Below are positions 7,679 through 15,275 of a stretch of 64,000 nucleotides of DNA, piece after piece. This DNA comes from Streptomyces sp. NBC_01689 (GTDB taxonomy: Bacteria; Actinomycetota; Actinomycetes; Streptomycetales; Streptomycetaceae): contig NZ_CP109592.1 in assembly GCF_036250675.1 (NCBI RefSeq), positions 1,426,001 through 1,490,000 on the forward strand, in the 5' to 3' direction. Made by a program: the position numbers and the translations under genes. Numbering within the stretch: the first letter of the stretch is position 1; each line of letters begins with the position of its first letter. A model generated the notes under the pieces. The model did not search any database, was not told where the DNA came from, and saw only the letters and a list, made by a program, of their open reading frames with translations.

Positions 7679-8593
7679 ATGCGCGTACCCTCCGCACACC
7701 CGGAAGCCGTCGCCCGGCGCACTCACCCCGGGCCCGTGTCCCCCGTCGTCCGGCCGTACGGCGGCACGCGGCTGTCCGGCGTCGCCACCATGGTCGGCAG
7801 CGCCCTGTCCAACCAGACGGGTGCCGCCATCGGCTCGCTGGCGTTCCCCGTGCTCGGTTCTGTCGGTGTGGTCGCCGTACGGCAGTACGTCGCGGCGGTC
7901 GTCCTCCTCGCCGTCGGCCGGCCCGGGCTGCGGACCTTCACCCGGCGGCAGTGGTGGCCGGTCCTGCTGCTGGCGCTGGTGTTCGGGACGATGAACCTGT
8001 CCTTGTACACCGCCGTCGACCGCATCGGGCTGGGCCTCGCGGTGACCCTCGAGTTCCTGGGCCCGCTGGGGATCGCGCTGGCCGCCTCGCGCCGCCGGGT
8101 GGACGCGTGCTGTGCGGCGGTCGCGGTGGCGGGCGTCGTCACGCTGATGCGCCCGCGGCCTTCCGCCGATTTCCCGGGGATGGGTCTGGCGCTGCTCGCC
8201 GCCGGGTGCTGGGCGGCGTACATCCTGCTGAACCGTACGGTCGGGCGCCGCGTCCCCGGAGCCGGTGGGCCCGCTGCCGCCGCGGCGGCGTCGGCCCTGG
8301 TGTTCCTGCCCGTCGGGCTCACCGTGGCACTGCGGCATCCGCCGACGCCCGCCGCGGTCGGTTACGCGGTCGCCGCAGGGGTGCTGTCCTCGGCGGTGCC
8401 CTGCCTCGCCGACCTGTTCACCCTGCGCCGGGTGGCGGCTCCGGCCTTCGGTCTCTTCATGAGTGTCAATCCCGTGCTCGCCGGACTGGTCGGGTGGCTC
8501 GTGCTCGGCCAGGGGCTGGGCCCGGCGGAATGGGCGGGCATCGGCGCCGTCGTCGCCGCCAACGCGCTCAGCATCGCCGTGGCGCGGGACTGA
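7679..8593 (+). CDS. EamA/DMT-family exporter
   Basis: A 304-aa integral membrane protein with about ten hydrophobic segments in two halves, as in drug/metabolite transporters (EamA, RhtA-like). Typical pieces are TLEFLGPLGIALAASRRR at the end of the first half and LFMSVNPVLAGLVGWLVLGQ in the second. DMT carriers of this kind often export amino acids or metabolites. ATG 7679 (MRVPSAHPEAV) was preferred over an upstream GTG/ATG because the LysR operator would otherwise fall in the coding region. It is divergent from, and probably regulated by, the LysR protein. Confidence 0.88.
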   Translation: MRVPSAHPEAVARRTHPGPVSPVVRPYGGTRLSGVATMVGSALSNQTGAAIGSLAFPVLGSVGVVAVRQYVAAVVLLAVGRPGLRTFTRRQWWPVLLLALVFGTMNLSLYTAVDRIGLGLAVTLEFLGPLGIALAASRRRVDACCAAVAVAGVVTLMRPRPSADFPGMGLALLAAGCWAAYILLNRTVGRRVPGAGGPAAAAAASALVFLPVGLTVALRHPPTPAAVGYAVAAGVLSSAVPCLADLFTLRRVAAPAFGLFMSVNPVLAGLVGWLVLGQGLGPAEWAGIGAVVAANALSIAVARD

Positions 8594-8663
8594 GGACGCG
8601 TCGACTTCGCTCGGACGGAACCGGGGACGCGTCATCTCCGTGTCGCGGGACCGTGGACGCGCC
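8586..8663. repeat. Three imperfect 17-bp direct repeats, ~30 bp apart
   Basis: GGGACTGAGGACGCGTC (8586), GGAACCGGGGACGCGTC (8617) and GGGACCGTGGACGCGCC (8647) follow one another from the EamA stop. The rest of the spacer to 8983 shows no gene that I can support. Confidence 0.4.
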
Positions 8664-8983
8664 GGGGCGGGGCACCGAACAGACGTCGCCGAGCCGAACA
8701 GACTTCGCCGGACCGCGGGGCTCGCCGGCCCCGAACCCGGCTTCCCGGCACGGCTGTTGCGCGGGGCGTCGCGGACCCCGTTCGCGCAGGTCGCAGGGCC
8801 GGGGCCGGGGCGCCTGAACGACGTCCAGGCCGACCCACGGTGAACGCCGGCGCGCGCCACCCCTTCCGAAGAATAGAAATATCTACCAGCATGAGCACGC
8901 CGGGTCGCCGCCCGGGTGCGGGCCCGCAGCCGGGCGGCACTTCGCACACGCTCGAACAGCCTGTGAAGACACGGGAGTTGGTC

Positions 8984-9451
8984 ATGCCGGATGCAGCATG
9001 GAGGCAAGCCGTCGAGTGGCTCGCGGCCGCGGCCTCGGACCCCAGGGCCTGCAAGCGGGCGTGGGACCAGGAGCCGGGGACGGCACTGATGGAGGCCGGC
9101 CGTTTCTGGGACGTCCTGAGCGTTCCCGAGCAACTCGGGCTGCTCGCCCTGGACATCCTGTGGCACGACCCCCTGGACTCCCCGGGCCCGACCCTGGTGG
9201 ACACCGCCGCCCGTCGCGTCGGCTTCTTCCTGGCACCGGACCCCGAGAGCCGCTGGGTCGGATCCGGCATCCGGTACGTCGGCAGGGGGTCGTGGGTCGC
9301 CGTCCCACCGCCCTACCGCTCCGCGCGGGCCCTGGAGTGGCTCATCCCGCCCGACGGGACCGGCGACCTCCACTCCGCCACCAGACTGGAACTGGCCCTG
9401 CAGCAGGCCAACGGGACTCTCGCCGTCCTGGCTCCCTCGGAGGAGTGCTGA
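8984..9451 (+). CDS. Conserved-type hypothetical protein
   Basis: A 155-aa soluble protein with strong Streptomyces codon bias. The ATG at 8984 has GGGAG six nt upstream; a longer in-frame version from 8840 or 8891 is possible but Arg/Pro-rich. The N-terminal part is helical (AAWRQAVEWLAAAASDPRAC, LSVPEQLGLLALDILWHD) and the rest carries WVGSGIRYVGRG and ARALEWLIPPDGTGDLHSAT. I recognise no family. It converges with the PIYAQL protein gene at 9551-9991, so it is a single-gene unit. Confidence 0.65.
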   Translation: MPDAAWRQAVEWLAAAASDPRACKRAWDQEPGTALMEAGRFWDVLSVPEQLGLLALDILWHDPLDSPGPTLVDTAARRVGFFLAPDPESRWVGSGIRYVGRGSWVAVPPPYRSARALEWLIPPDGTGDLHSATRLELALQQANGTLAVLAPSEEC

Positions 9452-9550
9452 GGCATCGGGGACACCGGAGGGAACACCCCCTGGGGCACGGCGCCGAACA
9501 GCGCGGGCGACCACCCGGACGATCTCGACGGGGCCGTCCCGGGCAGGGGG

Positions 9551-9991
9551 TCAGTCGCCCGGCAGGCCACGCGGTACGGGCACGGCGGGCACGTGCTCGG
9601 CCTTGCCCTCGACGGCGGCCTCCGCCTCACCCCCGGCATCACCCGCGCCGCTGCCCGGCGCCGGATCCGTCTCGCGCGACTCCGTCTCACGCGAAGTCCG
9701 CTCCGTCCGGATGGCCGACGGCCGGGGCTGCGGTCCCGCCGGCCGGCGGTCCGCCCGGGAGACGGCCGGCCACGGCTCGCTCCCCAGCGGGTCGGGGGCG
9801 GCGAAGGTGGCCCACAGCACCTCGAAGACCTCGCGGTTCCCCGGGACCGTACGGCCCTTCGCCCGCCATTCCGCGACCAGTTGGGCGTAGATCGGCGGCT
9901 GCGCCTGGTGGGCGGCCGCCGGCTCCGCGTGAGGCCGGCCCGCGCTGCCCTCCTCCGGACGGCGCCGCCGGGCCGTGTGTGTGCTGTCCAT
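9551..9991 (-). CDS. Hypothetical protein with PIYAQL motif
   Basis: A 146-aa protein starting MDSTHTARRRRPEEG. Residues about 30-65 (PPIYAQLVAEWRAKGRTVPG, then NREVFEVLWATFAAPDP) form the only ordered-looking part; the remainder is Glu/Pro/Arg-rich and probably disordered. The same PIYAQL start of a short helix occurs in the 79-aa protein at 46965-47204 (APIYAQLISERGDIP), so the two belong to one small-protein family of unknown role. The ATG at 9991 was chosen because the upstream extension is not coding-like. Confidence 0.65.
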   Translation of the reverse strand: MDSTHTARRRRPEEGSAGRPHAEPAAAHQAQPPIYAQLVAEWRAKGRTVPGNREVFEVLWATFAAPDPLGSEPWPAVSRADRRPAGPQPRPSAIRTERTSRETESRETDPAPGSGAGDAGGEAEAAVEGKAEHVPAVPVPRGLPGD

Positions 9992-10166
9992 GACGGAGCA
10001 ACGGCGACGCGTACGCCGGTGGTACGCGCCGGTGCGGCCACTCACCGGGTCGGGTGAGGGCGCCGCCCGTTCGGAGTCATGGCCCGGTATCACCGTAGGA
10101 CAAGCATTCCGCCGCCCCGCGCGGTCACCGCTCGTCGTCCCACGGCGTTCCACGGGTCCCCGCGTC

Positions 10167-11615
10167 TCAGTTCCGCGCGCCGGAGGCGACGGCCTCGGTC
10201 TCCGGGCTCGGCAGGTCGGAGGCGGCACGGGCGGCGGGGATACGGCCCGTCCGGCGGGCCGGTACGAGGAGTGCGGCCAGCGCCGCGCCGAGGCAGAGCA
10301 ACGCGAGCAGGCTGAACCCGTGGGTGTAGCCGGACCCGTAGGGCAGGCCCGAGGGCTGCAGTCGGCCGGTCACCAGGACGCTGGTGACGGCCGCGCCGAT
10401 CGAGCCCCCGATCGTGCGGATGTTGGCGTTCATGCCGGTCGCGGCGCCGGTCTGCTCGGCCGGGACGCTGCCGACGATCAGGTTGGCCATCGAGGCGAAG
10501 GCCAGTCCGATGCCGAGGCCGAAGACACCCGCGGCGAAGGCCACCTGCCACTGGCGGTCGTGCCAGAGCGCGAGGGAGCCGCAGGCCACGGCGCCGAGCG
10601 CGGCACCGGTCGTGAGCAGCCTCTTGGCCCCCAGCACCGGCTCCAGCCGGCCGCTGAGCACTCCCGAGCAGAACATCGCGATCAGCATGGGCAGCATGAG
10701 CAGCCCGGCCCCGGTGACACTGGCCCCGAAGCCGTATCCCGCGGAGCGGGGGGTCTGCACGAAGCCGGGGAGGAAGGACCAGATCGCGTACATGCCCGCG
10801 CCGAACAGGAGGGCGGCGGCGTTGGTGGTCCACACCGCGGGCAGACGCATGACGTTCAGGTCGATCAGCGGGCTGGTGGAGCGGGCCTCGGCGTACAGCC
10901 ACAGCGCGAAGAGCGCCACGGCGGCGACGAACAGGCCGATCACCCGGCCCGATCCCCAGCCCCACCGGGTCGCCTGGCTGAGCGGGAGCAGCAGCGCGAC
11001 CAGCCAGCCCGAGAGCAGTACGGCACCGAGCCAGCTGACCCGCCCCTCGGCGCGCTTCGGGGACTCGGGGACACAGCGCAGCGCGATCACGGTGGTCACC
11101 GCGACGACGCCCACCGGCAGCCAGAACAGCCACTTGTAGTCGAGGGCCGACACGATGGGCCCGGCCGCCACCAGGCCGACACCGCCGCCCGCCGCGATCA
11201 CGGCGGACAGGTTGCTGATGCTCGGGCCGACCTCGGCCGCGGCGAACTCGTCGCGGATGATCCCGAAGGACAGGGGGAACAGCGCGCCGCCTATGCCCTG
11301 GACGACCCGGGCGACGATCAGTACGCCGATGGAGGGCGCGAGCGCGGCGAGGAGGCACCCGAGCGTCACGGTCACGAGGACGGCGACGAGCGTGCGCTTC
11401 TTGCCGACGAGGTCGCCGACCCGGCCGAGGATCGGGGTGAAGACCGACGCGGAGAGCAGGTACGCCGTCATCACCCAGGTCACGGTGGACTGCGAGGTGT
11501 GCATCGCGTGCTGCACGGTCGGCAGGGCCGGCGCGATCAGCGACTGGAGCATGGAGAACACCCCCGCGCCGGTCGCAAGGACCGCGAAGGTGAGGCGGGT
11601 GGACTTCCTGGGCAT
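10167..11615 (-). CDS. MFS drug-efflux transporter (EmrB/QacA type)
   Basis: A 482-aa major facilitator with about 14 hydrophobic segments, the DHA2 size. Family signs: TWVMTAYLLSASVFTPILGR (motif with TM2), GDLVGKKRTL (motif A, loop 2-3), VARVVQGIGGALFPLSFG (motif B), and GATGMNANIRTIGGSIGAA near the C-terminus (motif seen in DHA2). The ATG at 11615 follows GAGAGG. It is divergent from a TetR regulator with paired 20-bp operators between the two genes, the usual arrangement of a drug-inducible efflux system. Substrate unknown. Confidence 0.9.
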   Translation of the reverse strand: MPRKSTRLTFAVLATGAGVFSMLQSLIAPALPTVQHAMHTSQSTVTWVMTAYLLSASVFTPILGRVGDLVGKKRTLVAVLVTVTLGCLLAALAPSIGVLIVARVVQGIGGALFPLSFGIIRDEFAAAEVGPSISNLSAVIAAGGGVGLVAAGPIVSALDYKWLFWLPVGVVAVTTVIALRCVPESPKRAEGRVSWLGAVLLSGWLVALLLPLSQATRWGWGSGRVIGLFVAAVALFALWLYAEARSTSPLIDLNVMRLPAVWTTNAAALLFGAGMYAIWSFLPGFVQTPRSAGYGFGASVTGAGLLMLPMLIAMFCSGVLSGRLEPVLGAKRLLTTGAALGAVACGSLALWHDRQWQVAFAAGVFGLGIGLAFASMANLIVGSVPAEQTGAATGMNANIRTIGGSIGAAVTSVLVTGRLQPSGLPYGSGYTHGFSLLALLCLGAALAALLVPARRTGRIPAARAASDLPSPETEAVASGARN

Positions 11616-11862
11616 GGAAAGGCCTCTCGGAACGGGATGCGGCCGGATCGGCCGGCCGCGGTCGTACGACGGGGAGGGCCGACGGGCGGCCGTGGACAAG
11701 GCGCGTCCGCACGGAGCGGTCGCCAGGGGGAAGAGGACGGAACAGGGCATCCGGGACGGGCGGCACGGGACAGGGCCCGCCGCTCGTCGGCAGGGAGGGC
11801 GCGGACAGGTCGTCGGTGCGCGCGGCCGCACGCATCGACGGGAAGCTAGCCCCGACTGCTAA

Positions 11863-11904
11863 AGTGGAGGTATACCTCCACTGTACCGGAGGCCAACCTC
11901 CGGT
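11863..11904. promoter_or_regulatory. Two adjacent 20-bp TetR operators
   Basis: Site 1 (11863-11882) is the perfect palindrome AGTGGAGGTATACCTCCACT. Site 2 (11885-11904) is ACCGGAGGCCAACCTCCGGT, with 8-bp arms around CCAA. The shared core is GGAGGnnnnCCTCC; the centres are 22 bp apart, so two dimers would bind the same face of the helix. They lie 29 bp before the TetR start. Confidence 0.8.
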
Positions 11905-11932
11905 TCAACCACTTCGCTGCCGGGAGGCACTC

Positions 11933-12556
11933 GTGACGGCCCAGCCGCTCTCCATCAGCGGAATCGTGGCGTCCCAGCGCCCGCACCGGAAGGACGCCGC
12001 GCGCAACTACGACGCCCTGCTGGCGGCCGCGCGCGAGGCGTTCGCGGAGAACGGCGCGGAGGCCTCACTGGAGGACATCGCCCGCCGTGCGGGGGTCGGC
12101 ATCGGCACGCTCTACCGGAACTTCCCCACCCGCCGCCATCTCTTCGAGAGCGTCTACGCGGACGAGGTGGACGCCCTGTGCCGGGTGGCCCAGGACGTCG
12201 CCGGCGAGGAGCCCTGGGCGGCGCTGACCTCGTGGCTGCGCCGGTTCGTGGACTACACCGTGACGAAGCGGGCCATCCGCGAGGCGCTCAACAACGAGTC
12301 GGAGATCTTCCTCGCCTGCCGGGACTCGATGTACCAGGCGGGCGGCCCGCTGTTCGAGCGGGCCCAGAAAGCCGGCGAGGCACGCACGGACATGGACTTC
12401 GACGATCTCCTGCGCATGGTCGCCGGGATCACCTCGACCAATTTCCTCGACGACGCCCAGCGCGACCGCGTCCTCACCGTCGCGCTCGACGGCGTCCGGG
12501 CGGCGCACCGACCGATCGGCGCCCCGGCCGATTCGGCTTCGGGGCGGGGCCGTTGA
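11933..12556 (+). CDS. TetR-family repressor of the divergent efflux gene
   Basis: A 207-aa TetR protein. The N-terminal HTH is at about residues 20-65 (ARNYDALLAAAREAFAENGA, LEDIARRAGVGIGTLYRNFP). The C-terminal domain (EEPWAALTSWLRRFVDYTVT onward) resembles the SbtR-like C-domain found in many Streptomyces TetR proteins. GTG 11933 is preceded by GGGAGG; an extension to 11816 would include the operators and is rejected. It should bind the two palindromes upstream and repress both itself and the MFS exporter gene. Confidence 0.9.
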   Translation: MTAQPLSISGIVASQRPHRKDAARNYDALLAAAREAFAENGAEASLEDIARRAGVGIGTLYRNFPTRRHLFESVYADEVDALCRVAQDVAGEEPWAALTSWLRRFVDYTVTKRAIREALNNESEIFLACRDSMYQAGGPLFERAQKAGEARTDMDFDDLLRMVAGITSTNFLDDAQRDRVLTVALDGVRAAHRPIGAPADSASGRGR

Positions 12557-12666
12557 CGGCACGGTTCCGGACGTCCCGAAGCCGGGGCCGACAGGCCCTT
12601 GGTGGGGAACGGGACAGAGGCACATGCTGGAGGCGACAGGTCCGTCCGCCCGTCCTGGAGGCCGGC

Positions 12667-13131
12667 ATGAACGCTTCCCCCACGTCCAGCATGCTGCGGG
12701 CCCTGCCCGCCGAGCACCGGCAGCGGCTGATGCGCATCGCCCGCGAGGTGTCCTTCCCCCAGGGCGCCCGCCTCTTCGAGGAGGGCGGAACCGCCGACCG
12801 GTTCTGGATCGTCCGCACCGGCACGGTCGACCTGGACATGCGTGTGCCCGGCCGCCGGGCCGCCGTCATCGAGTCCCTCCGCCACAACGAACTCGTCGGC
12901 TGGTCCTGGCTGTTCGCGCCGCACGCGTACCACCTGGGCGCCGAGGCGACGACGCCGGTCCGCGCCCACGAGTTCGACGCCACCGCCGTGCGGGCGATGT
13001 GCCACGACGACCCCGCCCTGGGTCTCGCGGTCGCCGAATGGGTGGGCGGCATCCTCGCCCACCGTCTGCGCTGCGCCCGCACCCGCCTGCTCGACCTCTA
13101 CGCCCCCCACGGCAGCGGCAGCCTCCTCTGA
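12667..13131 (+). CDS. Stand-alone cyclic-nucleotide-binding domain protein
   Basis: A 154-aa protein that is a single cNMP-binding beta-barrel: FPQGARLFEEGGTADRFWIV, then RTGTVDLDMRVPGRRAAVIE and LRHNELVGWSWLFAPHAYHL, matching Crp/Fnr effector domains. The DNA-binding HTH of Crp is absent, so it is a sensor or partner module rather than a transcription factor. The phosphate-binding cassette consensus (GELAL) is replaced by NELVGWSWL, so cAMP binding is uncertain. The ATG at 12667 follows GGAGGCCGGC. It stands alone on the plus strand. Confidence 0.85.
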   Translation: MNASPTSSMLRALPAEHRQRLMRIAREVSFPQGARLFEEGGTADRFWIVRTGTVDLDMRVPGRRAAVIESLRHNELVGWSWLFAPHAYHLGAEATTPVRAHEFDATAVRAMCHDDPALGLAVAEWVGGILAHRLRCARTRLLDLYAPHGSGSLL

Positions 13132-13354
13132 GCGCCACCGCCGCGGGTCCCGCGACGCCCCTCGACCGCACACCTCGACCGCGCACTCCAACCCCGCACC
13201 TCGACCGGGGGTCGCACCGGCCCACGTCGAGCGATGCGAGCGATTCCCCGGAGCGCCGGCCGTGCCCTCCTCCTCGACGACGGATACGGAACCACCCGTC
13301 ACGCTTCCGCCTACCGTCCAGTAATATCTCGCGGAGACTCCAGGAGGAGGAACC

Positions 13355-13735
13355 GTGCCACGGTCGGAACGCTCAGCCCTGTTGCTCGCCGGTCTGCTGG
13401 CGACCGCGGGGGTCGGTCACTTCGCGGCGCCCGAGCGGTTCGACGCGACGGTTCCCCGCGTGCTGCCGGGAGCTCCCCGCGCCTGGACCTACGTCAGCGG
13501 GGCCGCCGAACTGGCGCTGGCCGCGGGGGTGGCGCTGCCCCGTACCCGGCGCGCCGCCGCGCTGGCCACGGCGGCATTCTTCGTCGGGGTGTTCCCCGCC
13601 AATGTGCAGATGGCCGTGGACTGGCGTCACCGTCCCGCGCCGCTCAAGGCCGCGGCGCTCGCCCGGCTTCCGTTGCAGGTACCGCTGGTGCTGTGGGCAC
13701 GCGGCGTCGCCAGGAGTGGGAAGGGCCGGTCATGA
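13355..13735 (+). CDS. DoxX-like membrane protein
   Basis: A 126-aa protein with four hydrophobic segments and the DoxX-family pattern GVGHFAAPERFDATVPRVLP, SGAAELALAAGVALPRTRRA and FPANVQMAVDWR. The GTG start at 13355 is preceded by a strong AGGAGGAGG. Its stop overlaps the start of a peroxiredoxin gene (ATGA), so the two are translationally coupled; DoxX proteins in actinobacteria have been linked to membrane-associated oxidative stress complexes, which fits this pairing (inference). The upstream spacer 13132-13354 holds three copies of CCTCGACCG and no gene. Confidence 0.88.
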   Translation: MPRSERSALLLAGLLATAGVGHFAAPERFDATVPRVLPGAPRAWTYVSGAAELALAAGVALPRTRRAAALATAAFFVGVFPANVQMAVDWRHRPAPLKAAALARLPLQVPLVLWARGVARSGKGRS

Positions 13736-14199
13736 GCCGTGCGGTGGAAGTGGGCGACAAAGTGGAGGACTTCGTCCTCCCGGACGAGACGGGCACGGAG
13801 CGGAGTCTGTCCGAACTGCTCGACGACGGACCGGTGGTGGTGTTCTTCTACCCCGCCGCCCTCACCGCCGGCTGCACCGCCGAGGCATGCCACTTCCGCG
13901 ACCTGGCCGCCGAGTTCGCCGCCGCCGGGGCCCGGCCGGTGGGCATCAGCGGTGACCCCGTCGACCGGCAGCAGGAGTTCGCCGGGCGCAACAGCCTGGG
14001 CTTCCCCCTGCTGTCCGACGTCGACGGGGCGGTCCGCGAACGGTTCGGCGTCAAGCGCGGCTTCTCGCTGGCCCCCACGAAACGCGTCACCTTCGTCATC
14101 GGCCGGGACCGCACGGTCGTGGAGGTCGTCCGCAGCGAACTGCGCATGAGCGCCCACGCCGACCGGGCCCTCGCCGCACTCCGCGCCGACAAGGGCTGA
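13732..14199 (+). CDS. bcp: Peroxiredoxin, Bcp/PrxQ type
   Basis: A 155-aa thioredoxin-fold peroxidase. The segment VVVFFYPAALTAGCTAEACH contains the peroxidatic Cys in the family position (usually P-x3-T-x2-C; here PAALTAGC) and a second Cys four residues further on, the PrxQ resolving position. It would reduce hydroperoxides in the cytosol with thioredoxin-like donors. It is coupled by a 4-nt overlap to the DoxX-like gene. TAGCTAEA deviates slightly from the usual TPGCTKEA (Pro and Lys replaced), which may affect rate but keeps the catalytic Cys. Confidence 0.92.
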   Translation: MSRAVEVGDKVEDFVLPDETGTERSLSELLDDGPVVVFFYPAALTAGCTAEACHFRDLAAEFAAAGARPVGISGDPVDRQQEFAGRNSLGFPLLSDVDGAVRERFGVKRGFSLAPTKRVTFVIGRDRTVVEVVRSELRMSAHADRALAALRADKG

Positions 14200-14253
14200 G
14201 CCGCGCGGGCACCCCGCTTCAGGGGCCGTTCGTCCCGGCCCGTGCGCGTGAGG

Positions 14254-14637
14254 TCAGCACCCGGCCGAGGCGGGCAGCCCCGCGCGGTCGTCCCCCAGAA
14301 GGAACACCACGTCGACGAAGCCTGCGGCGGTGTCCCTGTCGCCCAGCACATGGACCCACACGGCGCTCGTCCGCCCGTCGGCGGTCACGGCCTCGCCCAT
14401 GAGCCAGCAGTCCGCGGCGTACGCGTGTCCGGCGCGCAGCAGGCCCCGGCGCGGGGACGAGCCGGAGGGACCCGCGTGGACGTACGTGTCCGTGCGGGCC
14501 GTGACGGTGTAAGCGGCGGTGGGAACGGCGGTGCCGGTCCCGGCCGGTGCCGCCGACGCGGCGGGAGCGGTCAGCAGTCCGAGCGCGAGGGCTGCTGCGG
14601 CGAGGGCGGCGCGGGCCATGGGCCGGCTGTTCGGCAT
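14254..14637 (-). CDS. Small secreted protein (SH3-like), paralogue of next gene
   Basis: A 127-aa protein with a signal peptide (MPNSRPMARAALAAAALALG to PAASAAP, cleavage near residue 32). The mature part, about 95 aa, contains YTVTARTDTYVHAGPSGSSP, HAYAADCWLMGEAVT, AVWVHVLGD and ends GLPASAGC. The layout, with a Cys in the middle and one at the very C-terminus, matches its neighbour and bacterial SH3-type cell-wall-binding small proteins of Streptomyces. It lies 14 bp after the paralogue on the same strand, so the pair is probably co-transcribed. Function unknown. Confidence 0.8.
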   Translation of the reverse strand: MPNSRPMARAALAAAALALGLLTAPAASAAPAGTGTAVPTAAYTVTARTDTYVHAGPSGSSPRRGLLRAGHAYAADCWLMGEAVTADGRTSAVWVHVLGDRDTAAGFVDVVFLLGDDRAGLPASAGC

Positions 14638-14651
14638 GAGGATCTCCCGGC

Positions 14652-14996
14652 TCAGCACTGGGCGGAGGCGGGCAGGCCGGCGTACTGGTCGCCCTTGAAG
14701 TAGACCGCGCTGCTGTAGCCGTCGGCGAACCCGATCCAGATGTCGTTCGTGTAGCCGTGGTCCGTCACGGTCTGGCCGTGCGTCCAGCAGTACGCCTGGT
14801 AGGAGTGGCCCGCGGTCAAGGTGGCCAGATAGGCGCTGTCCTTGGTCGGCAGTTGGCGGACGTTGACGTTCTCGTACGGCACGACGGTGTACGACTGCTC
14901 GGCGGGCGCGGCCGGCGCGGCGGCGGCCAGGCCCGCGGGGACGAGGAGCGCGATCGTCGCCACGCAGGTGGCGACGGCGGCCGTGATACGGCGCAT
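14652..14996 (-). CDS. Small secreted SH3-like protein
   Basis: A 114-aa protein: signal peptide MRRITAAVATCVATIALLVP with Ala-rich cleavage region near residue 30, then YTVVPYENVNVRQLPTKDSA, a typical bacterial SH3 beginning (VNVRxxPxxxS), HSYQAYCWTHGQTVTDHGYT and the C-terminus GLPASAQC. SH3_3-like modules bind peptidoglycan cross-bridges. The two Cys residues probably form a disulfide in the mature protein. ATG 14996 follows GGGGGAACC. Tandem paralogue of the downstream gene, suggesting a local duplication. Confidence 0.82.
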   Translation of the reverse strand: MRRITAAVATCVATIALLVPAGLAAAAPAAPAEQSYTVVPYENVNVRQLPTKDSAYLATLTAGHSYQAYCWTHGQTVTDHGYTNDIWIGFADGYSSAVYFKGDQYAGLPASAQC

Positions 14997-15275
14997 GAGT
15001 GGTTCCCCCTGTGAGTGATGGTCCGTTGTCGGACACCGCCACAGTGGGCGCCGCGGCCACCGGGCGGCAACGGCTTTCCACCCTCGTCGAAGTGACCGCG
15101 TGGGCAGCGGAGTTGACGTTCGGATGTACTGCCGTCGACGTCCCGGTGGTCGCTGGACGTCCATCCGTCCGAGTCCGTGATCTTGTTCCCTGGCCGGCCG
15201 TCGCAGTGGATACGCTCCCGAGCGGATGGATCCGATGGGGCCGGGTGTGCCGCCCCGCGACGGGGACGGCTCACT

